Shown: positions 1 through 6,265, counted from the first letter of the stretch. The stretch: DNA of 8,103 nucleotides from Candidatus Omnitrophota bacterium (GCA_016206565.1 JACQRG010000024.1:1-8103), one strand, 5' to 3'. The notes: generated by a model not told the origin, from the sequence alone. A program made the numbers and translations.

Positions 1-42
1 GTCCTTGACGCGCACGGGCCGTGTTTGGCGTCGCGCGATCAT
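1..42 (-). CDS. ispG: IspG (HMB-PP synthase), N-terminal fragment
   Basis: Only the first 14 codons are present, read leftwards from an ATG at 42-40 and running off the window edge. They give MIARRQTRPVRVKD, which resembles the usual IspG/GcpE start (a short M-I-x-R-R-K-T-R-x-V-R-V-G opening). IspG is the iron-sulfur enzyme that converts methylerythritol cyclodiphosphate to hydroxymethylbutenyl diphosphate, the sixth step of the MEP isoprenoid pathway. The ATG is two bases after the rseP stop codon, so translation is probably coupled, and no strong Shine-Dalgarno sequence is visible. The order dxr-rseP-ispG is common in bacteria, which supports the call. The catalytic residues lie outside the window, so the identification rests on a short N-terminus and on context. 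Confidence 0.72.
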   Translation of the reverse strand, partial: MIARRQTRPVRVKD

Positions 43-44
43 GC

Positions 45-1130
45 TCAGTTCGGGCTGATCCACTTCATGACCTTGTTGATGAGGCCGAAGCGCTCCAGGT
101 CGCTCATGCACACGAACAGGACGAACGTCACCAACACCACGAGGCTGGCCTGCGCCGCCCGCTCCTGGACGTTGACGCTCACCGCCCGGCCGCGCAGCTT
201 TTCAATCGCCAGGAAGAACAGGTGGCCGCCGTCCAGGATGGGAATCGGCAGGACGTTGAAGATGGCCAGGCTCAAGCTCAACAGGCTCATGAGATAGATG
301 ACCGGCGCCAGACCGTGCCGGGCCGCCTCCGAGGTCAGCACCAGGATGCCGATGGGCCCGGTCATGGATTCGCGCAGCGAGATGCGGCCGGTGAGCATCG
401 CCCAGAGCCCCAGGAAGGTCTGGCCGATCCATTCGTTGTGAAGCGCCAGCGCGCGGCCCACCGCGGCCACCGGCCCGGCCCGCCGGGTCTCGAACTCGCC
501 GGAGGGGCTGACCCCCACCAGGCCCACGCGGTGCTCGCGGCCGAAGGGATCGGTGATGGTCTTGGCCTGCGGCATGATGGTGAGCGTGCGGCGTGCGTCG
601 TCCTTCGTCAGCTCGAAGGCCAGGGGCTGCCCGGCGCCGCGGTGGATGATGGCTGTCATCTCCTCCCAGCTCTGCACCGGCTTGCCGTCCACCGCGACGA
701 CCCGCTCGCCAACGAGCACCCCCGCCGCCTGGGCCGGCGTGCCGTCGTGCACCTTGCCCACGACCGGCAGCAGCTCCGGCGAGCCGATGACGAAGAGCAG
801 CCAGAGGCTGACCAGCGCCATGAGGTAGTTGACCAGCGGCCCGGCGAAGACGATGCGCGCCCGCGTGCCGATCGGCTTGGAGAGGAACTCCCAGGGCTGG
901 TGGCTGCGCTGCGCGTGCTGCTCGCCGGCCATCTTCACGTAGCCGCCCAGCGGGATGGCGCTGACGGCGTACTCCGTGTGGCCGCGCTTCCAGTGCAGCA
1001 GCCGGGGGCCGAAGCCAATCGAAAAGCGCAGGACGCGCACGCCGGCAGCGCGCGCCACCAGAAAATGGCCGAACTCGTGCACGAACACGAGCAGACTCAG
1101 CACCAACACCGAAATTAGTGCGCCGCCCAT
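45..1130 (-). CDS. rseP: RseP-type site-2 zinc metalloprotease
   Basis: A 361-residue intramembrane protease of the M50/site-2 protease family. In other bacteria it cleaves membrane-anchored anti-sigma factors and leftover signal peptides. Visible features are a first membrane segment at about residues 3-20 carrying the zinc motif HEFGH (H18, E19, H22), then GGYVKM (62-67) and a membrane segment at about 100-116. A PDZ domain follows at about 118-190 with the GTPAQAAG loop, and the third metal ligand is in PIPILDGGH (D300). A final membrane segment covers about 328-342. One PDZ domain and 361 residues fit the shorter family branch, while E. coli RseP has about 450 residues and two PDZ domains. 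The start MGGALISVL was chosen because it opens the first membrane helix and has AGGAG 11 bases upstream. Longer in-frame starts lie within dxr. It overlaps the dxr end by 16 bases. Confidence 0.93.
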   Translation of the reverse strand: MGGALISVLVLSLLVFVHEFGHFLVARAAGVRVLRFSIGFGPRLLHWKRGHTEYAVSAIPLGGYVKMAGEQHAQRSHQPWEFLSKPIGTRARIVFAGPLVNYLMALVSLWLLFVIGSPELLPVVGKVHDGTPAQAAGVLVGERVVAVDGKPVQSWEEMTAIIHRGAGQPLAFELTKDDARRTLTIMPQAKTITDPFGREHRVGLVGVSPSGEFETRRAGPVAAVGRALALHNEWIGQTFLGLWAMLTGRISLRESMTGPIGILVLTSEAARHGLAPVIYLMSLLSLSLAIFNVLPIPILDGGHLFFLAIEKLRGRAVSVNVQERAAQASLVVLVTFVLFVCMSDLERFGLINKVMKWISPN

Positions 1131-2284
1131 GATCCGATGAACTCCTGCGCGGTGGCCCGCGCCCATGCGTCCACCGCCAGAATGTCGTCGAGCGTTGGAT
1201 GCGGCTCCGGGTGATGGTGTTCCAGCGTCTGCGCAATCACGCGCGGGATCTCGGCGAAACGCAGCTGGTCCTGGAGGTACGCGTGCACCGCCGTGTCGTT
1301 CGCCCCGTTGAGCGCCACGCACGCCGTGCCGCCCTGCCGCGCCGCCTCCATCGCCAGGCCCAGGCAGGGGAACCGCTCCAGGTCCGGCTCAACGAAGCGC
1401 AGCGCGCCCAGGCGGGTGATCTCCAATGGCGGCGCCGGGGTGGCCCAGCGCTCGGGGAAACTCAGGGCGAACTGGATCGGAATGCGCATGTCGCACGGGC
1501 TCATCTGGGCCAGGATGGTGCCGTCCACCAGCTCCACGAGCCCGTGCACCACCGCCTCCGGATGGATGACGGCGCGCAGCCGGGAGAATTCCAGCCCGAA
1601 GAGCCACTGCGCCTCGATGAGCTCCAGGCCCTTGTTCATCAGGGTCGCGGAATCCACGGTGATCTTCGGCCCCATCCGCCATTTCGGGTGAGCGAGCACC
1701 TGCTGGCGCGTCACCGCCCCCATGGCCTCGGCCGGCACAGACCACAGCGGCCCGCCGCTGCCGGTGATGGTCAGCCGTGAGACGCGCTCGCGCGCGACAC
1801 CCTGCAGGCACTGAAAGAGTGCGGCGTGCTCGCTGTCCACCGGTAGGAGCGTGGTGCCGTGCTCCTGGATCAGGCGCATGATGAGCTCGCCGGCCATGAC
1901 CAGCAGCTCCTTCGACGCCAGGGCGATGCGCTTGCCGGCCTGGATGGCGCGCATGACCGGCAGCAGCGCTTCGCTGCCGGAGCTGGCCACCACCACGACG
2001 TCCACACGGGGATCCGTGGCCAGCGCGATCAGCCCGTCGGTGCCGGCCAGGACCGGTCGCGGCCCGAGCAGCGAGGCCAGCGCCTGGGCCTTCGCGACAT
2101 CCCACACGGCCACCAGCGCCGGATGGAAGGCCTTCGCCTGCTGCGCGAGCGTCTCGATGCGCGAGCGTGCGGCCAGGCCGACGAGCTGCAGCCGGTCCGG
2201 ATGGGCGGCGATGATCTCAAGCGTCTGGCGCCCGATGGACCCGGTGGAGCCCAGAATCGCGACCCGGGTCGGCGCGTCAGCCAT
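1115..2284 (-). CDS. dxr: 1-deoxy-D-xylulose 5-phosphate reductoisomerase
   Basis: A 389-residue cytosolic enzyme that converts deoxyxylulose phosphate to methylerythritol phosphate with NADPH, the committed MEP step and the target of fosmidomycin. The N-terminal NADPH fold has GSTGSIG at 12-18. Metal ligands appear as D150 and E152 in LLPVDSEH and E221 in MNKGLELIEA. Substrate contacts include H199 in AHPKW and N217-K218. The usual ANKE motif reads ASKE at 123-126, and the usual HPxS motif reads HPEA at 241-244; both are mild departures. Length matches the family (about 390-400). The start MADAPTRVAI was preferred over an ATG 16 codons upstream because it directly precedes the first beta strand of the Rossmann fold. 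It overlaps the cdsA end by 8 bases, so coupled translation is likely; no strong Shine-Dalgarno is seen. Confidence 0.96.
   Translation of the reverse strand: MADAPTRVAILGSTGSIGRQTLEIIAAHPDRLQLVGLAARSRIETLAQQAKAFHPALVAVWDVAKAQALASLLGPRPVLAGTDGLIALATDPRVDVVVVASSGSEALLPVMRAIQAGKRIALASKELLVMAGELIMRLIQEHGTTLLPVDSEHAALFQCLQGVARERVSRLTITGSGGPLWSVPAEAMGAVTRQQVLAHPKWRMGPKITVDSATLMNKGLELIEAQWLFGLEFSRLRAVIHPEAVVHGLVELVDGTILAQMSPCDMRIPIQFALSFPERWATPAPPLEITRLGALRFVEPDLERFPCLGLAMEAARQGGTACVALNGANDTAVHAYLQDQLRFAEIPRVIAQTLEHHHPEPHPTLDDILAVDAWARATAQEFIGSWAAH
1142..1146 (-). promoter_or_regulatory. Shine-Dalgarno for rseP, inside dxr
   Basis: The minus strand reads AGGAG here, 11 bases before the ATG at 1130. 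It lies within the last codons of dxr and supports the short rseP start over the upstream in-frame ATGs. The spacing is somewhat long. Confidence 0.5.
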
Positions 2285-3143
2285 AGATGAGGATCCCGTA
2301 AAACAGGGGCGCGGTGAAGAGCAGGCTGTCAATCACATCCAGCACGCCGCCCAAGCCCGGCATCAGGGCGCTGGTGTCCTTGACCTGGCAGTCGCGCTTC
2401 AAGAGCGACTCGGCCAGGTCGCCGAGCTGGCCGCACAGGCCCAGGAAGCCGCCCAGTGCGAGCGCGGCCGCCGGCCCCATCGGCCGGCCCAGCAGCGGAG
2501 CGGCGGTGACGGCCGCCACGCCGCTGACAAGGATGGCCCCCACGAACCCCTCCCAGGTCTTCTTCGGGCTGATGCGCGCCAGCAGGACGTGGCGGCCCAT
2601 GAGGTTGCCAATGAGATAGGCCCCGGCGTCGCCCAGCTTCGTCACGAAGATGAGGAAGAGGACCAGCGACGCGCCCAGCCGCGGGTCGTCGTTGAAGGCG
2701 CGCAGGTAGAAGAAGTAGCTGAACAGCGCCGCGATGTAGGCCAGGCCGAAGAGCGTGGTGGCCAGGCCGCTCACCGCCTCGAAGGTGTTCTCGCGCGTGA
2801 TCTGGCGGATGAAGATGATGACGATGGTCGCCGGCCAGAAGATGTCCCACATCCAGCTCATCACGGTGGCCCCCTGCCCGATGGCCGGATGCGGCACCAG
2901 GCCCGGCTCCACGAGCGAGCGCCACGCGACCAGCGCCGAAAATACCACGCCTAGTGCCACCCCCAGCGGCCGGTGGACCAGGATGCCGCGGTGGCGCGCC
3001 ATCGTGAAGAACTCAAAGAGGCCGACCGCGATGAACGCCGTCACCACCGCCGCATACATCCACAGCGGCAGCCAGAAGAGCGCGGCGAGGACCAATCCGA
3101 TGAGCAGCGCCGAGCTGGCCAGGCGGCGCGGCAAAGCGCTCAT
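2277..3143 (-). CDS. cdsA: Phosphatidate cytidylyltransferase
   Basis: A 288-residue polytopic inner-membrane enzyme that makes CDP-diacylglycerol from phosphatidate and CTP, the branch point for phospholipids. Hydrophobic segments span most of the chain. The conserved core is visible: KLGDAGAYLIG (about 169-179, D172), SPKKTWEG (192-199), GQLGDLAESLLKR (238-250), KD at 255-256, and GGVLDVID (265-272). The family signature normally ends with H-G-G-x-x-D-R-x-D, but here His is replaced by Leu (L264) and Arg by Val (V270), while both Asp residues (D269, D272) remain. Similar GLGG or GMGG forms are, as I recall, found in PVC-type bacteria. The start is fixed by an ATGA overlap of 4 bases with the uppS stop. 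The gene sits between uppS and dxr in the standard envelope-precursor order. Confidence 0.94.
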   Translation of the reverse strand: MSALPRRLASSALLIGLVLAALFWLPLWMYAAVVTAFIAVGLFEFFTMARHRGILVHRPLGVALGVVFSALVAWRSLVEPGLVPHPAIGQGATVMSWMWDIFWPATIVIIFIRQITRENTFEAVSGLATTLFGLAYIAALFSYFFYLRAFNDDPRLGASLVLFLIFVTKLGDAGAYLIGNLMGRHVLLARISPKKTWEGFVGAILVSGVAAVTAAPLLGRPMGPAAALALGGFLGLCGQLGDLAESLLKRDCQVKDTSALMPGLGGVLDVIDSLLFTAPLFYGILIYG

Positions 3144-3877
3144 CCAACCGGCACCGTTGTCCGCCGCCCGAAGCGCCGCTCCCGGCGGCCGTACGCCGCC
3201 ATGGCCTCGAGCAGCTCCGCCGTGGTGAACTCCGGCCAGGTCTTTGAGGTAGTGTAGAGCTCGGCGTAGGAGCTCTGCCAGAGCAGGAAGTTGGAGAGGC
3301 GCTGCTCCCCGGCCGTGCGGATGACCAGGTCCGGGTCCGGCAGATCCGGAGCGTAGAGATGCCGGGCCAGCAGCTCTTCGTCAATGTGCTGCGGGTCGAG
3401 CCGGCCTTCGCGCGCCAGCTGGGCCAGGCGGCGCGCGGCGTCCACGAGCTCCTGGCGGCCGCCGTAGCTTAAGGCCAGCGTCAACGTCATGCCCTCATGC
3501 CGGGCGGTTTCGTCCATGAGCCGCCGCAGGTTCACGGTCGTGGCCGGGGGCAGCTCCTGGAGGCGGCCGATGGCCCGCAGCCGGATGCGGTGGCGATGCA
3601 GGGTCGGCGCTTCCCGCGCGAGAAACTCGTCGAGCAGCGCCATGAGGTCGTGGATCTCTTCCTGGGGCCGATCCCAGTTCTCCCAGGAGAAGGCGTAGAG
3701 CGTCAGATAGCGGATCCCCAGCTCGGCGCAGGCTTCCGTGATGCGGCGCACGGCCTCAGCCCCGGCCCGATGGCCGAAGGCGCGCGGCAGGTGCCGGGCG
3801 GCGGCCCAACGGCCGTTGCCGTCCATGATAATGGCGATGTGGGTTGGCACGTTGCGGGATGGCGCTATCACAGCCAT
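3140..3877 (-). CDS. uppS: Isoprenyl transferase (undecaprenyl diphosphate synthase)
   Basis: A 245-residue cis-prenyltransferase that extends farnesyl diphosphate with isopentenyl diphosphate units to give the C55 carrier lipid for peptidoglycan and surface glycans. It is soluble and acts at the inner membrane face. Motifs are in family order: IIMDGNGRWA with the catalytic D19 and N21-G22-R23, LTLYAFSWENWDRP (58-71), LSYGGRQE (136-143), and DLVIRTAGE with SNFLLWQSSYAELY (183-208). The threonine or serine usually found in AFSTENW is a tryptophan (W65). Chain length of the product cannot be read from sequence alone. The start at 3877 gives a normal-length N-terminus, but its leader is pyrimidine-rich (CCCCCTCC directly before ATG) with no Shine-Dalgarno. 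A hairpin lies 20 bases upstream. No in-frame alternative start exists in the gap. Confidence 0.95.
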   Translation of the reverse strand: MAVIAPSRNVPTHIAIIMDGNGRWAAARHLPRAFGHRAGAEAVRRITEACAELGIRYLTLYAFSWENWDRPQEEIHDLMALLDEFLAREAPTLHRHRIRLRAIGRLQELPPATTVNLRRLMDETARHEGMTLTLALSYGGRQELVDAARRLAQLAREGRLDPQHIDEELLARHLYAPDLPDPDLVIRTAGEQRLSNFLLWQSSYAELYTTSKTWPEFTTAELLEAMAAYGRRERRFGRRTTVPVG

Positions 3878-3896
3878 GGAGGGGGTTGGTCGCCGG

Positions 3897-3923
3897 CGTC
3901 CGCCGTCGCAGTCGTGGCGGACG
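3897..3923 (-). other. GC-rich hairpin before uppS
   Basis: A perfect 8-base inverted repeat, CGTCCGCC at 3897-3904 and GGCGGACG at 3916-3923, with an 11-base loop. In the transcript it would begin one base after the stop codon of the small coiled-coil gene and end 19 bases before the uppS ATG. No run of U follows, so it is not a typical intrinsic terminator. It could be an RNA-processing or stability element, a pause site, or a structure that limits uppS translation. Confidence 0.5.
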
Positions 3924-3924
3924 G

Positions 3925-4194
3925 CTACGGAGCCGATTCGGCCGCCGGGGCGACGGCCGCGGCATCGGGCTGGGCAGGTGCCGCGGGCGGCTGCTCGTCG
4001 GTCTTGGCTTGCAGCGCGTCCCGCTCCTCCGTGAGCGCGTCCACTTCCTGCTCGAGGTTCGTGATCTCGAACCGCAGGTCGTCTCGCTCCAGGCGCGCCT
4101 GATCCAGCTCGGTGCCGACGGACGCCAGTGCCACCGCCAGCACGACCGCGACCACGCTGACCAGCACGAGCACGATCATCACACTACGACGCAT
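3925..4194 (-). CDS. Small membrane-anchored coiled-coil protein, unknown function
   Basis: I do not recognise a family. The 89-residue product has two arginines at positions 2-3, then one hydrophobic segment (about 5-26). A charged stretch rich in Leu, Glu, Asp and Arg (about 28-65) looks like a coiled coil, and the tail is rich in Ala and Pro (about 68-89). The arrangement suggests the N-terminus inside, one membrane pass and the coil in the periplasm; an uncleaved anchor seems more likely than a cleaved signal because no clear cleavage site is seen. The layout resembles small division proteins of the FtsB/FtsL/DivIC type only in shape. It starts 14 bases after the OmpA lipoprotein gene, and its AGGAG overlaps that gene's TAG stop, so the two are probably co-translated. 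Codon use matches its neighbours. Confidence 0.72.
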   Translation of the reverse strand: MRRSVMIVLVLVSVVAVVLAVALASVGTELDQARLERDDLRFEITNLEQEVDALTEERDALQAKTDEQPPAAPAQPDAAAVAPAAESAP

Positions 4195-4205
4195 CGGCTG
4201 CTGCG

Positions 4206-4210
4206 CTCCT
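4206..4210 (-). promoter_or_regulatory. Shine-Dalgarno overlapping the upstream stop codon
   Basis: AGGAG on the minus strand shares two bases with the TAG stop (4211-4209) of the OmpA lipoprotein gene and lies 11 bases before the ATG at 4194. This supports that start and suggests that ribosomes finishing the lipoprotein reinitiate on the small gene. Confidence 0.5.
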
Positions 4211-4868
4211 ATTTCGAGTATCCGCCGAACCAGGACTTGCGGCCGCGCCGCTGCGCCTGGTCGCCCTGCGGCGTGATGACGATTTCGACCCGGCGGTTCT
4301 GCTGGCGGCCCTCGGCGGTGTCGTTGGAGGCGATCGGCTTGCTCTCGCCGGAGCCCAGGGCGCTGAGCCGGCCGGCATCAATCTCCTGCTTGATCAGGTA
4401 GTCCACGACGGCCTGGGCCCGGGCGAGCGACAGGGCCTCGTTGCTGGCCCAGCCGGAGACCTTGATGGGCTGGTTGTCCGTGTGGCCCTCGACGACGACG
4501 GGCTGGTCGGGCACTTCCTTGAGCACCTGCGCGACCCGGTTGAGCACCGGTAAGGCGCCGCGGCGCAGCTTGGCCTTGCCCGAGTCAAACAGCACCTGGT
4601 CCAACAGGCGGGTCACCACACCGCGCGCGTCATAGCCGATGGTCGCCTCGGCGCCGCTGAGGCGCTGCTCCAGCAGCGCCTTGGCCCGCCGCAGCTCATC
4701 GGCCTCTTCGGCCTTGAGCTGTGCCAAGGTCTTGAATTTCTCAAGCTCATCGCTCAACTGCGCGAGCTGCTGGATATCCCAAGGAGAGCGTTTCGCAAAG
4801 GTGACGGCGCATCCGGCCGTGGCGAGCAGGGCGATCCCGAGCACACCGCAGAGCCATCTGTTCATCAT
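4209..4868 (-). CDS. OmpA-domain peptidoglycan-binding lipoprotein
   Basis: A 219-residue envelope protein. It has a lipoprotein signal: a hydrophobic core and then LLATAGC, with the lipidated cysteine at 20. The -3 residue is T rather than the usual L. Alanine at +2 predicts outer-membrane sorting by the enterobacterial Lol rule. A charged helical stretch (about 30-72) likely forms a coiled coil. An OmpA C-terminal domain follows at about 85-198 with LFDSGKAKL, VEGHTDNQPI (D131), SNEALSLARAQAV (R150) and NRRVEIVI; D131 and R150 sit where the family binds diaminopimelate of peptidoglycan. The last 20 residues are basic. It is longer than classical Pal and has no TolB neighbour here, so I give no symbol; a Pal-like tether is the likeliest role. 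The first ATG of a tandem ATGATG has GGAGG six bases upstream. Confidence 0.9.
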   Translation of the reverse strand: MMNRWLCGVLGIALLATAGCAVTFAKRSPWDIQQLAQLSDELEKFKTLAQLKAEEADELRRAKALLEQRLSGAEATIGYDARGVVTRLLDQVLFDSGKAKLRRGALPVLNRVAQVLKEVPDQPVVVEGHTDNQPIKVSGWASNEALSLARAQAVVDYLIKQEIDAGRLSALGSGESKPIASNDTAEGRQQNRRVEIVITPQGDQAQRRGRKSWFGGYSK

Positions 4869-4874
4869 GTATAT

Positions 4875-4879
4875 CCTCC
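4875..4879 (-). promoter_or_regulatory. Strong Shine-Dalgarno of the OmpA lipoprotein gene
   Basis: GGAGG six bases before the first of two adjacent ATG codons (4868 and 4865). It is one of the best ribosome-binding sites in the window. The second ATG, at nine bases spacing, would also work and would shorten the protein by one residue. Confidence 0.65.
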
Positions 4880-4896
4880 AGGTCCGATGACGACTT

Positions 4897-4925
4897 ACCC
4901 TAACATAGGCCTACACTTGCGTCAA
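4897..4925 (-). promoter_or_regulatory. Candidate sigma-70 promoter for the OmpA lipoprotein gene
   Basis: On the minus strand TTGACG (4925-4920, five of six bases of the -35 consensus) is followed after 17 bases by TAGGGT (4902-4897). The latter keeps only the T, A and final T of a -10 box. The -35 element overlaps the purA stop codon (4924-4922). The -10 is weak, and a better-looking TATGTT is spaced only 12 bases from the -35, so this remains a guess. Confidence 0.3.
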
Positions 4926-6217
4926 GCGCTTGCCCCGGTCAGCCAGCTCCCGACTCTGAAGACCTGCTCGCGCTGGGAGCCGGTCGAGATGAGGCAAATC
5001 GGCACCCCGAGCAGCGCCTCCAGCCGCTTCAGGTACCGCTGCGCGGCCGGCGGCAGCTCTTCGAAGCGCTCGGCCGCACCCGTGTCCGAGCGCCAGCCCG
5101 GCAGCGACTCGTAGACCGGCTCGCAGCGGGCCAGCAGCGCGGTGTCGGAGGGAAACTCCTCGATGACGCGCTCGCCGTCGCGGTAGCCGACGCAGATCTG
5201 GATGGTCTCGACGTCATCCAGGACGTCCAGCTTGGTCACGGCGATGACGTCGCAGCCGTTGATCAGCACCGCATGGCGGGCGACCACCGCGTCGAACCAG
5301 CCGCAGCGGCGGGGCCGGCCCGTGGTGGCACCGAACTCCCGGCCGCGGGCGCGGAACCGCTCCATCAGCTGCGGTGGAAACTCCGTCGGCAGCGGCCCCT
5401 CTCCGACGCGCGTCGTGTACGCCTTCACGACGCCGATGACGCGGTCAATGGCGGTCGGCGGCACGCCCGCGCCCGTGCACGCACCCCCGGCGGTGGCGTT
5501 GGAGGACGTCACGTAGGGATACGTGCCGTGGTCGAGGTCGAGCATCGTGCCCTGGGCGCCCTCGAAGAGGATGCGCTTGCCCGCGGCCATCGCCGCCCGC
5601 AAAAAACGGGGGCCGTTGACCACGTGGGGGGCCAGCTGCTCGGCGTACGCCTGGTAGCGCTCCAGCAGCTCCTGGTAGGAGAAGGGCGACTCGCCGTAGA
5701 CCAGCTGCAGCAGCCGGTTCTTCTCCTCCACATTGCGGCGCAGCCGCTCCGGAAAGCTCTGCCGGTCGCACAAATCCGCGATGCGGATGCCGCAGCGCGC
5801 CACCTTGTCCACGTAGCACGGGCCGATGCCGCGGCCGGTGGTGCCGAGCCGCCCGGTGCGGGCCGCCTCCTGGGCCACGTCCAGCCGCTTGTGGTAGGGG
5901 AAAATGACATGGGCGCCGTCGCCCAGCTTCACGGCCTGCCGCACGTCAATGCCGCGGCCCTTGAGCCGCTGCATCTCCTCCAGCAGCGCCTCCGGGTCCA
6001 CCACGACCCCGTGGCCGATGAGCCCCACCTTGCCGGGGTGCAGCAGGCCGGAGGGGATGAGGTGGAAGATGAACTCCTGGCCGTCGGCGACGACCGTGTG
6101 GCCGGCGTTGTTGCCGCCCTGATAGCGGACGAGGATATCCGCCTCCTCGGTGAGGACGTCAATGATCTTGCCTTTGCCTTCGTCGCCCCACTGGGCGCCG
6201 ACCACGATGACATTCAT
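4922..6217 (-). CDS. purA: Adenylosuccinate synthetase
   Basis: A 431-residue cytosolic GTPase-like ligase that joins IMP and aspartate using GTP, the first step from IMP to AMP. The family signatures are intact: GAQWGDEGKGK (7-17) with catalytic D12, the catalytic histidine H40 in NNAGHT, TGRGIGPCYVDK, GAQGTMLDLDHGTYPYVTSSN, VVKAYTTRVGEGPLPTE, and TKLDVLDD for guanine recognition. Length equals the usual bacterial enzyme. The start MNVIVVGAQW was chosen because it opens the first beta strand; an ATG 23 codons upstream would add a Pro/Ser-rich tail encoded by the heptamer-repeat spacer, which is implausible. No Shine-Dalgarno is seen before the chosen ATG; the leader instead carries CCTCC repeats. 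No intrinsic terminator is visible after the stop. Confidence 0.97.
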   Translation of the reverse strand: MNVIVVGAQWGDEGKGKIIDVLTEEADILVRYQGGNNAGHTVVADGQEFIFHLIPSGLLHPGKVGLIGHGVVVDPEALLEEMQRLKGRGIDVRQAVKLGDGAHVIFPYHKRLDVAQEAARTGRLGTTGRGIGPCYVDKVARCGIRIADLCDRQSFPERLRRNVEEKNRLLQLVYGESPFSYQELLERYQAYAEQLAPHVVNGPRFLRAAMAAGKRILFEGAQGTMLDLDHGTYPYVTSSNATAGGACTGAGVPPTAIDRVIGVVKAYTTRVGEGPLPTEFPPQLMERFRARGREFGATTGRPRRCGWFDAVVARHAVLINGCDVIAVTKLDVLDDVETIQICVGYRDGERVIEEFPSDTALLARCEPVYESLPGWRSDTGAAERFEELPPAAQRYLKRLEALLGVPICLISTGSQREQVFRVGSWLTGASA

Positions 6218-6224
6218 CGGCGAC

Positions 6225-6238
6225 GAGGCTGGAGGCTG
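6225..6238. repeat. Tandem heptamer GAGGCTG, 2 copies
   Basis: Two exact adjacent copies of GAGGCTG on the plus strand, beginning seven bases upstream of the purA start codon. The same unit recurs 41 bases away at 6266-6284, beyond a GC-rich inverted repeat. On the coding (minus) strand the unit reads CAGCCTC, and where copies abut it creates CCTCC. Confidence 0.75.
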
Positions 6239-6242
6239 CCCG

Positions 6243-6265
6243 CCCCGGCTCGGGTCGGGCCGGGG
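6243..6265. repeat. GC-rich inverted repeat between heptamer arrays
   Basis: CCCCGGC at 6243-6249 pairs perfectly with GCCGGGG at 6259-6265 around a 9-base loop. It lies between the two GAGGCTG arrays in the serA-purA spacer. In the purA-direction transcript it is not followed by a U run, so a classic intrinsic terminator is unlikely. It may attenuate or stabilise the transcript, or be part of a repeated intergenic element. Confidence 0.5.

Noticed and set aside
21..1118. Long plus-strand open frame (365 codons) opposite rseP
   Set aside because: It is antisense to a fully conserved protease gene. The translation is rich in Arg, His, Gln and Ala with no recognisable domain, as expected from the mirror of a GC-rich gene.
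202..1236. Second minus-strand frame of 344 codons overlapping rseP and dxr
   Set aside because: It is a frame-shifted shadow of two real genes, with an Arg/Ala/Gly/Pro-rich product.
1131..1322. N-terminal extension of rseP by 64 residues into dxr
   Set aside because: The extension is Arg/Gly/Ala-rich, lies in the antiparallel-free overlap with dxr coding sequence in another frame, and would place a soluble tail before the conserved first membrane helix.
1851..2954. Plus-strand open frame (367 codons) opposite dxr and cdsA
   Set aside because: It spans the junction of two conserved genes on the other strand and gives low-complexity sequence. High third-position GC removes stop codons from antisense frames.
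6243..6265. Intrinsic terminator after serA
   Set aside because: The stem is GC-rich, but no U tract follows on the coding strand. It was kept only as an inverted repeat.
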